Shown here piece by piece: positions 1-6,105 of a DNA stretch of 6,860 nucleotides. This DNA comes from Candidatus Peregrinibacteria bacterium (GTDB taxonomy: Bacteria > Patescibacteriota > Gracilibacteria > UM-FILTER-43-11): positions 1 through 6,860 of the forward strand of contig DAOWGG010000154.1 of assembly GCA_030637565.1 (NCBI GenBank), read 5' to 3'. A model generated the notes under the pieces. The model saw nothing but the letters and a program-made list of their open reading frames with translations, did not search any database and was not told the origin of the DNA. The position numbers and the translations under genes are program-made. Each line of letters opens with the position of its first letter. Positions within the stretch are counted from its first letter, which is position 1.

Positions 1-1
1 A

Positions 2-193
2 TTTAAGTTTAATGATAAAATAGATGGAATCCGCTCTGAAAACATGGAAGCATTTTGTAAAGCACTCCCTGCTTTGGTTGAAAAGACACGTCAGCACATT
101 ATGGTGAAGCTTGAATTTGCCAGTGGTTATCGGGTGAATGTAGAAGAAGAAGTGGGCATTACTATTAAGGATTGGATGGACAAACAAGCCTAA
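2..193 (+). CDS. C-terminal fragment of an unrecognised protein (5' end outside window)
   Basis: The frame is open from the left edge to a TAA at 191-193 and encodes 63 residues. The end is fairly hydrophilic, closing with VGITIKDWMDKQA. It contains a helix-like stretch (ENMEAFCKALPALVEKTRQH) followed by an alternating, probably beta, segment (MVKLEFASGYRVNVEEEVG). I do not recognise the family from this fragment. Its reality is supported by a clean open frame up to the edge, ordinary amino-acid composition, and the way its stop meets the stop of the convergent ligase gene, as expected at a tight gene boundary. The start, length and function cannot be judged. The downstream gene lies on the other strand, so any operon partners are upstream of the window. 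Confidence 0.7.
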   Translation, partial: FKFNDKIDGIRSENMEAFCKALPALVEKTRQHIMVKLEFASGYRVNVEEEVGITIKDWMDKQA

Positions 194-915
194 GAATCAA
201 GAAGCTTGTCGCTGTAAAAGTTCTTATAAATACATTCTTTCGGACTAATAGAATAACTTTCGGACGATGCTTTTTTGTTATTCCATACAGCGTCGAACCC
301 TCGAATGATCACAAAAGGAATAGCGGCGTCGGTTTCTCCCATGAGCAGGTTAGCAGATGAAGCAAGATTGTCAGCGATGGCGATTCGCGTATATTCCATT
401 TTCTTTCCAAATAAATCATGGCTTCCGCGTTCATCTAAAACTCCCTCAAAGCCAGCCCAACCGATTGCAATTCCAGACGTTCCAAGGCGAAGTGGCTGAC
501 AGTGAGAATCGGTTATCAGCACACCAAATTTTTTAAGATTTGACCCTTGGACGAGCTCCTGTCGAATGAGGCGAGCGGTTTTAAACGGTTCTTTCGGCCA
601 CAAAATTGAAAACCCTTTTGGAGTATTGCTATTGTCGATTCCTGCATTGGGAATAAGAATATTATTTTTGAGCGTGATGACCATCTCCCCATCTTCCAAT
701 ACTTTATCAGCCTCTTTTTCGATCAATGCGCGAAAATCCTCTTTGCTTTTGGTAGCCACTAAATACCCCTGACTGTAAGCCACTGCTTTTGAAGCAATCG
801 CGATGATGTCTCCATTTCTAAGCTTTTCTTTTTTTTGACTGAGTGCTTTTTTTAGGGCTGCGATTAGGTTTTCTTCGGGTTTTAACAGATGACTTTTGAG
901 CGGGATGAGTTCCAT
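190..915 (-). CDS. CofE/FolC2-like gamma-glutamyl ligase (COG1478, F420-0:L-glutamate ligase family)
   Basis: This 241-residue protein is close in length to archaeal CofE, the GTP- and metal-dependent ligase that adds glutamate to F420-0. It aligns from its first residues (MELIPLKSHLL, like VEVFPVEGLP of CofE), which supports the ATG at 915. Family landmarks are G-D-I-I near 35-38, the SKAVAYSQG stretch (42-50), NAGID with the probable metal-binding D94, TDS with D136 (135-137), a glycine-rich core (GTSGIAIGWAGFEG), LFGKK (168-172) and ADNLASSANLLMGE (181-194). Around TDS the classical TDTxGR reads TDSHCQPLR, a variant I associate with bacterial homologues outside the F420 producers. COG1478 members have also been reported to act as folate gamma-glutamyl ligases (FolC2, for example in Chlamydia), so the substrate is open; no other F420 gene is visible. 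It is the last gene of the minus-strand cluster. Its first 98 nt overlap the end of the membrane-protein gene upstream, and no Shine-Dalgarno sequence precedes the start, so translation may depend on ribosomes already on that mRNA. Confidence 0.88.
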   Translation of the reverse strand: MELIPLKSHLLKPEENLIAALKKALSQKKEKLRNGDIIAIASKAVAYSQGYLVATKSKEDFRALIEKEADKVLEDGEMVITLKNNILIPNAGIDNSNTPKGFSILWPKEPFKTARLIRQELVQGSNLKKFGVLITDSHCQPLRLGTSGIAIGWAGFEGVLDERGSHDLFGKKMEYTRIAIADNLASSANLLMGETDAAIPFVIIRGFDAVWNNKKASSESYSISPKECIYKNFYSDKLLDS

Positions 916-2143
916 TTTTTTGTAAGATTAAAATACAGGCAATGAGCAACCAAAAAATCATGGCGAGATCATTTTTCCAAAACGGCATATCGAAGAGGCC
1001 GTGAATGAGCACTCCCCATAATGCAACAAGCGGGAAAGTGAATGAACGATGGGTTAAGACAAGAATGAGTAAGAAAGCGAGAAATCCGATCAATCCTGCA
1101 TTGATCCAGAACCCGAGGAATATATTATGTGGGTGTGGCATATTCCATTCTAATGGTGCGTGCCCGAGGGTTTCGAGTGCCTGGATTTGATAATTGGGCT
1201 GAAAAAGCCCAGGACCATGACCGAGTAACGGTTTTTCTTTTATTAAATCGATCGAAGTTCTATAAATTTCAAGACGAACAGATGTGCTGGATCGATTTTC
1301 CCAATCAAGAAATTGCTTGAACTTTGGTGCATTGAGCTGGCTAACAACAATCACGATAAAAGTGAAAGCTAAAACCACAAGCGCTCCAATAATCTTTTTG
1401 CGCTGCTTTGGATTTTTGATCAGAAAATAGACAGAAAAAAGACCAATGGCTCCGAATAAACCAATGATTCCTGCGTAAGACTGAGTGAAAAATAAGCTGT
1501 AAACCATTACCACCAAGGCGGATAAATCGAAATAATCCTGCTGAGTTGGTTTTTTATTCTGACGCTGAAGCATTAAATAAATGCTGATGAGAATAGCAGG
1601 GACAAGGTACAGAGCGAGATAATTAGCGGATTCATAGAACCCCCTCAATCGGAAATCGATCGTGACCCCCGCACCAAACAAACCAAAAGCGTAAGCAGCT
1701 AAACTTACCAAAGCTGCTGAATAAACGAACATACTGAGTATTTTTTGAACGTCGGTTTTTGTTTTGAGCACTTGAGTAAGTACTGCAAAATATAAAACAG
1801 GAGCCAACACCCACCCTTTCCAAATTCCAAGTGAAGTGCGCTTGGCATTGAGTATTTCACCGCTTGGCAACTGTAAAAAATCAGGGCTGAATAAAACGCC
1901 TAAAGTCGCTCCGGTAAAAACAAAAAATACCGCATACCAATACCAGGCTATTTTTCGATTCCACTGAATGATTTTCCGATCACGAATTAATTCTAAAACC
2001 CAAAGACCGAATAACAAATAAGTAAAAACTTCCAAAACTGAGAAGGGAATTCCTGCTACTTGAAAACGCAACAAATAAGCTGGATATAACAAAGGGCTAA
2101 TTAGGACTAACCTCTGAACGATGTGGAGTAGCTTAGAATTCAT
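818..2143 (-). CDS. O-antigen ligase/polymerase family membrane protein (Wzy_C/WaaL-like)
   Basis: This 441-residue, strongly hydrophobic protein has roughly ten to twelve predicted membrane spans (for example around 10-25, 35-53, 67-85, 110-127, 135-157, 172-192, 206-242, 251-268, 343-364, 367-384, 393-408). Wzy_C landmarks lie in one long loop and the helix after it: RLEIYRTSIDLIKEKPLLGHGPGLF (about 290-314), then MPHPHNIFLGFWINAGLIG (about 335-353), then HGLFDMPFWKNDLA (381-394). The family transfers or polymerises lipid-linked glycans outside the membrane (O-antigen ligases, Wzy polymerases, bacterial O-oligosaccharyltransferases). Which acceptor is used here, surface polymer or glycoprotein, cannot be told. 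After the last span comes a disordered tail (410-441) with 12 Lys/Arg and no acidic residue, probably cytoplasmic. That tail is written entirely in DNA shared with the ligase gene downstream. The start ATG at 2143 opens with a short basic N-terminus before the first span and has no Shine-Dalgarno sequence. It lies 67 nt after hpf on the same strand, so co-transcription is plausible. Confidence 0.9.
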   Translation of the reverse strand: MNSKLLHIVQRLVLISPLLYPAYLLRFQVAGIPFSVLEVFTYLLFGLWVLELIRDRKIIQWNRKIAWYWYAVFFVFTGATLGVLFSPDFLQLPSGEILNAKRTSLGIWKGWVLAPVLYFAVLTQVLKTKTDVQKILSMFVYSAALVSLAAYAFGLFGAGVTIDFRLRGFYESANYLALYLVPAILISIYLMLQRQNKKPTQQDYFDLSALVVMVYSLFFTQSYAGIIGLFGAIGLFSVYFLIKNPKQRKKIIGALVVLAFTFIVIVVSQLNAPKFKQFLDWENRSSTSVRLEIYRTSIDLIKEKPLLGHGPGLFQPNYQIQALETLGHAPLEWNMPHPHNIFLGFWINAGLIGFLAFLLILVLTHRSFTFPLVALWGVLIHGLFDMPFWKNDLAMIFWLLIACILILQKNGTHPAQKSSVKTRRKPNRSPKKSTQSKKRKA

Positions 2144-2161
2144 AAATTACAAACAACAATT

Positions 2162-2201
2162 ACGTTACAACATCATGACGTTATAACGTTGTAACTGTGA
2201 T
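2162..2201. repeat. Degenerate period-8 tandem repeat with a 12-bp palindrome
   Basis: Five octamers lie in register: ACGTTACA (2162), ACATCATG (2170), ACGTTATA (2178), ACGTTGTA (2186) and ACTGTGAT (2194). Three of them fit ACGTTRYA. Within this, ACGTTATAACGT (2178-2189) is a perfect palindrome. GTTACAAC (2164-2171) and GTTGTAAC (2188-2195) form an 8-bp inverted repeat with a 16-nt loop. The element fills most of the 67-nt gap between the hpf stop and the start of the membrane-protein gene. It could be an operator array, an mRNA hairpin or a dispersed genomic repeat. There is no T-run after the hairpin in the minus (gene) direction, so it is not a standard terminator for hpf. Confidence 0.6.
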
Positions 2202-2210
2202 TTAGATTTT

Positions 2211-2780
2211 TTAGTCCGTTTCCATTTTCGGCTCAACAATTCCATAATAGCCGTCATGACGCTTGTAGACGACGCTGAATCGCCCCGTATCTTCGTTGTT
2301 GAATAAACAAAATTCATGACCAATCAATTCCATATGTTCGATCGCCTCTTCTTCTGTCATGGGAGCACTACTGGAAAAACGTTTTCTTCTAAGAATACTT
2401 GGCAAATCGGTTGGCTCCTCCTTCTTTTCGGGTACTTCAAATTCTTTAGTTGCTACGGCCTTCTTATCAGATCGGTGAATTTTTGATTTGTAACGCTCAA
2501 TGGGTCCACGAATTTTATCCATACATGCGTCAATTGCATTTTCAACACTTTCATTTCTAGTTTCTGAGCGAATCACTGTGTTGGGAGCAAATATGGTTAG
2601 CTGACAACCATAGGCGTCCTCAGCCTTTCGAGATTTTTCATGCCGCAATTCAATGCGAAACTCAGTCGATTCATCATTTAAACGATCTGCTAAATTAACG
2701 AGCTTTTGTACTTTTGCCTCGATATTTTCTTTTTGTTGATCGCTAAGGTTTAAGTGTTTAGATTTAATTTTGATTTGCAT
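2211..2780 (-). CDS. hpf: Long-form ribosome hibernation promoting factor (HPF)
   Basis: At 189 residues this matches long HPF. Residues 1-105 are the S30AE/YfiA fold (MQIKIKSKHLNLSD, then LRHEKSRKAEDAYGCQLTIFAP, then SVENAIDACMDKIRGPIERYKSK), which binds the small-subunit channel where mRNA and tRNA sit. A charged linker follows (106-131, KKEEPTDL). The C-terminal dimerisation domain (132-184) has the hallmark RKRFSSSAPMTEEEAIEHMELIGHEF...VVYKRHDGYYGIVEP pattern. In bacteria with long HPF this second domain pairs two 70S ribosomes into inactive 100S dimers in starvation or stationary phase. The start is the ATG at 2780, which begins the conserved first strand; no Shine-Dalgarno sequence is seen before it. 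The gene is first in the minus-strand cluster, has a weak promoter candidate upstream, and is divergent from the receptor-like gene. Confidence 0.96.
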   Translation of the reverse strand: MQIKIKSKHLNLSDQQKENIEAKVQKLVNLADRLNDESTEFRIELRHEKSRKAEDAYGCQLTIFAPNTVIRSETRNESVENAIDACMDKIRGPIERYKSKIHRSDKKAVATKEFEVPEKKEEPTDLPSILRRKRFSSSAPMTEEEAIEHMELIGHEFCLFNNEDTGRFSVVYKRHDGYYGIVEPKMETD

Positions 2781-2821
2781 ATTTTAGAACGCTTAAAATG
2801 TAATGAGTTAAGACACTTTTT

Positions 2822-2850
2822 ATTATTGCGAACCCTACCGTCAAAAGCAA
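2822..2850 (-). promoter_or_regulatory. Weak candidate promoter for hpf
   Basis: Reading the minus strand, TTGCTT (2850-2845) and AATAAT (2827-2822) are separated by 17 nt, with AATAAT matching the -10 consensus at five of six positions and lying 41 nt before the hpf ATG. An overlapping alternative is TTGACG (2844-2839) with TAAAAA (2822-2817), spacer 16. Only one of these, or neither, may be used. The call rests on consensus matching in AT-rich DNA. Confidence 0.25.
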
Positions 2851-2875
2851 GATAAGTATTCTTAAATTCTCCCTC

Positions 2876-2902
2876 TTGAACCGTCTTAGGAAACGTGATA
2901 AT
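2876..2902 (+). promoter_or_regulatory. Weak candidate promoter for the PP2C-like/propeller gene
   Basis: TTGAAC (2876-2881) and GATAAT (2897-2902) have a 15-nt spacer, shorter than the ideal 17. The -10 matches five of six consensus positions. Transcription would begin about 25 nt before the ATG at 2935, giving a short, A-rich leader (AACCAAAAATAAAA) without a Shine-Dalgarno sequence. Confidence 0.3.
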
Positions 2903-2934
2903 GTGAAATAAACAAGAATAACCAAAAATAAAAA

Positions 2935-4791
2935 ATGTCTTTTAAGCTTATTGCAGACACCTTTTCTGTCTCAAGAGATTCCACCAGCTTCATCCAGCTA
3001 AAAACGCTCAAAAAGCCAAAAACAAACGACCAAGTTTGGCTAGCGATTGAGATTGTCGGAGATAGCAAATATGGAAGATCGACCGTTCAAAGTATTATCG
3101 ATACGATGGAAGAGGTCTTTTTTAGTGATTCTGAACTGGGTGCTTACGAACGATTCGAGCAATCTTTAAAAGAGGTGAATCTTATTATCAAACATTTAAA
3201 AGAGAAACGCGCAAAATCTTTTGGGAAAATCAACGCCATTATTGCTGTTTTTTCGGGCGATGAATTACACATAACCCAGAGCAATGAAGCAGAGGCTTAT
3301 TTGATTCGACACAATAAATTTTCAATGATTAGTGATGGACTTAGTAGTCGATCAGCTGACCTTTTTGTGAATATTGCGAGTGGAGAATTGATGTCCGATG
3401 ATAAACTTATTTTTTCAACCGCTCGTCTCCTTCGTCTTGCTACCCATTCTCAGGTGGTTCAATTATTTGGTGACGGAGTTGCTGAAGCGATTGAATCTAT
3501 TCGTGATCTAGCCATGGCTAATGAGGAATTGAGTTTGGGAGCCGTTGCTATTCACAGCAAGCTTATCCAACAGCGCTCTGAATCTAATGAAGACCGTGAA
3601 GGTCACCATCTTTTGACCAAAGCTCATTCAGCTCTTAAATCTATTTTCACTTCTTTGAAGGGAAAAATGCCAGAAAATTTTATGGGGGGGAGATCAAATG
3701 CCAACAAAAAAAATATTCTTATTGCCTTGGGGGTTGTGATTGTTCTTTTAGTGGTAAGTGTTTCTATTTTAATGAATAGTCGGCGCACCCGAGCGGTACG
3801 AGAGGAATATCGTATTCAGCTTGAGGAATTGAATCAGGATTTACACGTGGCCAACACCAAGGGATACGCAAATGACAAGGAAACCGCGAACAGTATTTTG
3901 GATAAAGTTGATGAAGATGCAAGGCTCATTTTAGAAACCAATTACTTCCGTGCAGAAGCGTTGGCTCTTCTGGATAAAATTCAAGACACACGAGACAGCA
4001 TCAATAACACCGATCGATTAAAAGAGTTAGCTCCTTACATTGATCTTCGCACCAAAAAACCAGATGTAAAAGCGCTTGGAATTGTGAGCTTGGACGACAA
4101 CTTCTTTGTGTATGAATACAACCGCCTTTATGAAGTGATTTTGGATCAAATTTTAGACCCTCGGCAAATTGATGATACGGAAGTGGTGGTTGCTTCAACT
4201 GCTATGGAAGATCAGGATGCATTGGTTTTCCTCACTCAGTCGGGGCGCGTGATTGAATTTGTGGACGGGCTATTCCGATTTGCCAATACGGAAGATCAAG
4301 CGTGGAAATCAGGTATCGACCTCGCGGCTTACGGCAAATATATTTACCTTCTCAGTCCAGAAAATGATCAGATTTATAAATATGCTCGTCTTCGTTCCAA
4401 ATACTCTAGTGCCTCTGAATATAACAATGGAGCGGACTTGAGTGGTGCCATTTCGATCGCTATTGATGGAGATATTTACATTCTTAAGGAAGGGGGGAAT
4501 ATTATTCGACTTTATAAATCAAAACAACAGCCCTTTAAGATTGAGGATTTAGCAGTGGATATTTCCGAAGCGACCCAGCTCTACACCTCAACCGAGCTGG
4601 ATAATCTTTATATCCTTGACACTGTTAACAAGCGGGTGGTTATTGTTACCAAAAGCTCTAGTGGATTCTCTCGTTACTATGGACAAGTGGTATTTGAGGA
4701 TCTGGAAAATATTCAAGGATTTTATGTTGAAAAGAATGAAAATAAGCTTCATATTTTGACAGAGTCTGAAGTGTATAAAATTGATATTTAG
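2935..4791 (+). CDS. Single-pass membrane protein: degenerate PP2C-like domain, TM helix, coiled region, six-bladed propeller-like domain
   Basis: No named family is recognised for the whole 618-residue protein. Residues 1-207 show the layout of a PP2C/SpoIIE-type phosphatase: a strand with VWLAIEIVGD (34-43) where PP2C has aDGmGG, FGKINAIIAVFSGDELHITQSNEAEAYLIRHNKFSMISD (96-134) matching the central sheet, DKLIFSTARLL (156-166) in place of SDGL, and NEELSLGAVAIH (196-207) in place of DNxT. The metal-binding Asp residues are mostly missing, so it is probably a pseudophosphatase. Residues 208-260 are a charged linker. Residues 261-280 form one clear transmembrane helix. Residues 285-365 are charged and helical, likely coiled coil. 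From about 380 to the end, six roughly 40-residue beta units begin near 381, 428, 467, 505, 548 and 592 (for example GKYIYLLSPENDQIYKYARL, GDIYILKEGGNIIRLYK, LDNLYILDTVNKRVVIVTK), suggesting a propeller outside the membrane. By analogy with PknD-type receptor kinases this could sense an external ligand and signal inward. Basic residues flank both sides of the helix, so orientation is inferred from the domains. Confidence 0.8.
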   Translation: MSFKLIADTFSVSRDSTSFIQLKTLKKPKTNDQVWLAIEIVGDSKYGRSTVQSIIDTMEEVFFSDSELGAYERFEQSLKEVNLIIKHLKEKRAKSFGKINAIIAVFSGDELHITQSNEAEAYLIRHNKFSMISDGLSSRSADLFVNIASGELMSDDKLIFSTARLLRLATHSQVVQLFGDGVAEAIESIRDLAMANEELSLGAVAIHSKLIQQRSESNEDREGHHLLTKAHSALKSIFTSLKGKMPENFMGGRSNANKKNILIALGVVIVLLVVSVSILMNSRRTRAVREEYRIQLEELNQDLHVANTKGYANDKETANSILDKVDEDARLILETNYFRAEALALLDKIQDTRDSINNTDRLKELAPYIDLRTKKPDVKALGIVSLDDNFFVYEYNRLYEVILDQILDPRQIDDTEVVVASTAMEDQDALVFLTQSGRVIEFVDGLFRFANTEDQAWKSGIDLAAYGKYIYLLSPENDQIYKYARLRSKYSSASEYNNGADLSGAISIAIDGDIYILKEGGNIIRLYKSKQQPFKIEDLAVDISEATQLYTSTELDNLYILDTVNKRVVIVTKSSSGFSRYYGQVVFEDLENIQGFYVEKNENKLHILTESEVYKIDI

Positions 4792-4794
4792 CCC

Positions 4795-4822
4795 AGGATT
4801 AAGGATTGAGAACTAAGGACTA
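4795..4822. repeat. Degenerate period-7 tandem repeat
   Basis: Four heptamers follow each other without gaps: AGGATTA (4795), AGGATTG (4802), AGAACTA (4809) and AGGACTA (4816), consensus AGGAYTA. A fifth unit at 4823 (AGCTGAG) keeps only the AG. The array begins three bases after the stop of the propeller gene. Short degenerate heptamer arrays are known as intergenic repeats in some bacteria such as cyanobacteria. The role here is unknown. Confidence 0.55.
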
Positions 4823-4827
4823 AGCTG

Positions 4828-4861
4828 AGCATTTGATTTACCTATGCTGTTTTCTATTTTT
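4828..4861 (+). terminator. Weak possible terminator after the propeller gene
   Basis: AGCAT (4828-4832) and ATGCT (4844-4848) can pair as a 5-bp stem around an 11-nt loop, followed by a T-rich tract (4850-4861). The stem is short and the loop long, so this is a poor intrinsic terminator. Transcription may simply continue into ribBA. Confidence 0.2.
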
Positions 4862-4865
4862 AAGC

Positions 4866-4871
4866 TACAAT
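4866..4871 (+). promoter_or_regulatory. Candidate -10 box for ribBA
   Basis: TACAAT matches five of six consensus positions and lies 22 nt before the ribBA ATG, which would give a leader of roughly 15 nt. No convincing -35 hexamer is found 16-18 nt upstream. The 102-nt gap is too short for a full FMN riboswitch, and I see none of its conserved blocks. Confidence 0.3.
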
Positions 4872-4893
4872 ACAGACCGCTTAATGATGGAAT

Positions 4894-6105
4894 ATGAATA
4901 ATATCGAATCAGCGCTAGAGGGTCTTAAGGTTGGGAAGATGATCATTGTAACCGATGATGAGAATCGTGAAAACGAGGGAGATTTAGTGTTCGCTGCTGA
5001 GCATGCCACCCCAGAGAATATAAACTTTATGATTAAGGAAGGGCGGGGTCTTATTTGTGTTCCCATTGAGGAGGAGACAGCCTACCGCCTGAACTTTCAT
5101 CCGATGACACAGAATCCAGATGGGAACTGTAATTTCACCGTTTCTGTGGATGCCAAACAAGGAATCACGACGGGTATTTCAGCGGCGGATCGAGCGCTCA
5201 CGATACAAAAAATAGTAAACTCTGATTCTCAGACGACCGACTTTATTCGACCCGGCCATATCTTTCCTCTTGTCGCCAAGCCTGGGGGTGTTTTGTCTCG
5301 TGCTGGGCACACAGAAGCAGCGGTTGATTTAATGAAGCTGGCTGACTTGAATCCAGCGGGTGTGATTTGTGAAATTATGAACGACGACGGGACAATGTCT
5401 CGACTGCCAGATCTTGAGGTTTTTGCTGAAAAACATCAGCTCAAGATCATCACCATTAAAGATTTAATTGATTATATCAAAACTCACCCTACCATCTCCA
5501 AAGAAGAATCCCCTTCCTTTTTTAAAGAGGCTGAATCGGGTCTTTCCACTCGTTACGGAAAATTCCGCGTTCATGTCTATCGGGATTTATCTGATCACAA
5601 AGAACATGTCGCTTTTGTGATGGGTGATTTGAATCAATGTAAGAATCCCCTAGTTCGTATTCATTCCGAATGTTTAACGGGAGATATCTTCCACTCCAAA
5701 CACTGTGACTGCGGAAATCAGCTCGATCAGGCACTTAAAAACATTGCTGACAAAGGATGTGGAGTGCTTTTGTATATGAGGCAAGAGGGACGAGGGATTG
5801 GACTGAGCAACAAGATTAAGGCTTATGATTTGCAAGCAAAGGGCTATGACACCGTGGAAGCGAATGAGAAACTCGGCTTTAAATCGGACCTTCGGGATTA
5901 CAGTATCAGCGCTCAGATTCTGAAAGATTTGGGGATTGAATCGATTGAAATGTTAACTAATAACCCTCGTAAATTGGACGGGCTCGAGAAAAATGGAATT
6001 AAAATTTTAAAGCGAGTCTCTATTGAAATTCCTGCCAACGAGGTAAACATTAATTATTTGAAGACGAAGAAGCGGAAAATGGGCCATTTGTTTAAAAATT
6101 TTTAA
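4894..6105 (+). CDS. ribBA: Bifunctional 3,4-dihydroxy-2-butanone-4-phosphate synthase / GTP cyclohydrolase II
   Basis: This 403-residue cytosolic enzyme starts both branches of riboflavin synthesis. The N-terminal half (1-195) is DHBP synthase, making 3,4-dihydroxy-2-butanone 4-phosphate from ribulose 5-phosphate. It has DDENRENEGD (21-30, with acidic E26 and E28), TTGISAADRALTI (92-104), RPGHIFPL (119-126) and RAGHTEAAVDL (136-146, metal-ligand H139). The C-terminal half (from about 217) is GTP cyclohydrolase II, opening the GTP ring to the pyrimidine precursor. It has zinc ligands C260, C271 and C273 in SECLTGDIFHSKHCDCG, RQEGRGIGL (296-304), GYDTVEAN (317-324), SDLRDY (331-336) and LTNNPRK (354-360), ending in the usual KMGHLF. 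Both active sites look complete, so both activities are expected. The ATG at 4894 fits the normal family N-terminus, and only a poor GGA lies near it. No other rib gene is in the window. The stop overlaps the start of the GNAT gene. Confidence 0.97.
   Translation: MNNIESALEGLKVGKMIIVTDDENRENEGDLVFAAEHATPENINFMIKEGRGLICVPIEEETAYRLNFHPMTQNPDGNCNFTVSVDAKQGITTGISAADRALTIQKIVNSDSQTTDFIRPGHIFPLVAKPGGVLSRAGHTEAAVDLMKLADLNPAGVICEIMNDDGTMSRLPDLEVFAEKHQLKIITIKDLIDYIKTHPTISKEESPSFFKEAESGLSTRYGKFRVHVYRDLSDHKEHVAFVMGDLNQCKNPLVRIHSECLTGDIFHSKHCDCGNQLDQALKNIADKGCGVLLYMRQEGRGIGLSNKIKAYDLQAKGYDTVEANEKLGFKSDLRDYSISAQILKDLGIESIEMLTNNPRKLDGLEKNGIKILKRVSIEIPANEVNINYLKTKKRKMGHLFKNF

Noticed and set aside
172..772. 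Plus-strand open frames of 60-75 codons inside the ligase gene (172-360, 275-499, 566-772)
   Set aside because: They lie antisense to a well-supported enzyme gene, resemble no family, and have biased composition typical of reverse-strand shadows.
1005..1823. Short open frames overlapping the Wzy_C gene (1005-1190 +, 1129-1320 +, 1632-1823 -)
   Set aside because: The Wzy_C frame has conserved motifs throughout. These frames have no motif or plausible start context.
2162..2201. Rho-independent terminator for hpf
   Set aside because: In the minus direction the 8-bp stem has a 16-nt loop and is followed by mixed sequence rather than a T-run.
2886..3068. Minus-strand 60-codon frame across the start of the propeller gene, with a hydrophobic stretch
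   Set aside because: It is antisense to the PP2C-like N-terminus. The hydrophobic look comes from reversing Lys/Glu-rich codons. There is no support beyond length.
2935..4791. Frameshift or assembly error at the G7/A8 runs of the propeller gene
   Set aside because: The frame stays open on both sides, and the domain order before and after the runs makes sense as one protein.
4792..4893. FMN riboswitch upstream of ribBA
   Set aside because: The gap is only 102 nt and contains none of the conserved RFN blocks. It holds a heptamer repeat, a weak hairpin and a possible -10 box.
4001..5734. Short antisense or alternate frames within the propeller and ribBA genes (4001-4198 -, 4253-4441 +, 4881-5066 -, 5522-5734 -)
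   Set aside because: All overlap strongly supported coding sequence and lack motifs or independent start signals.
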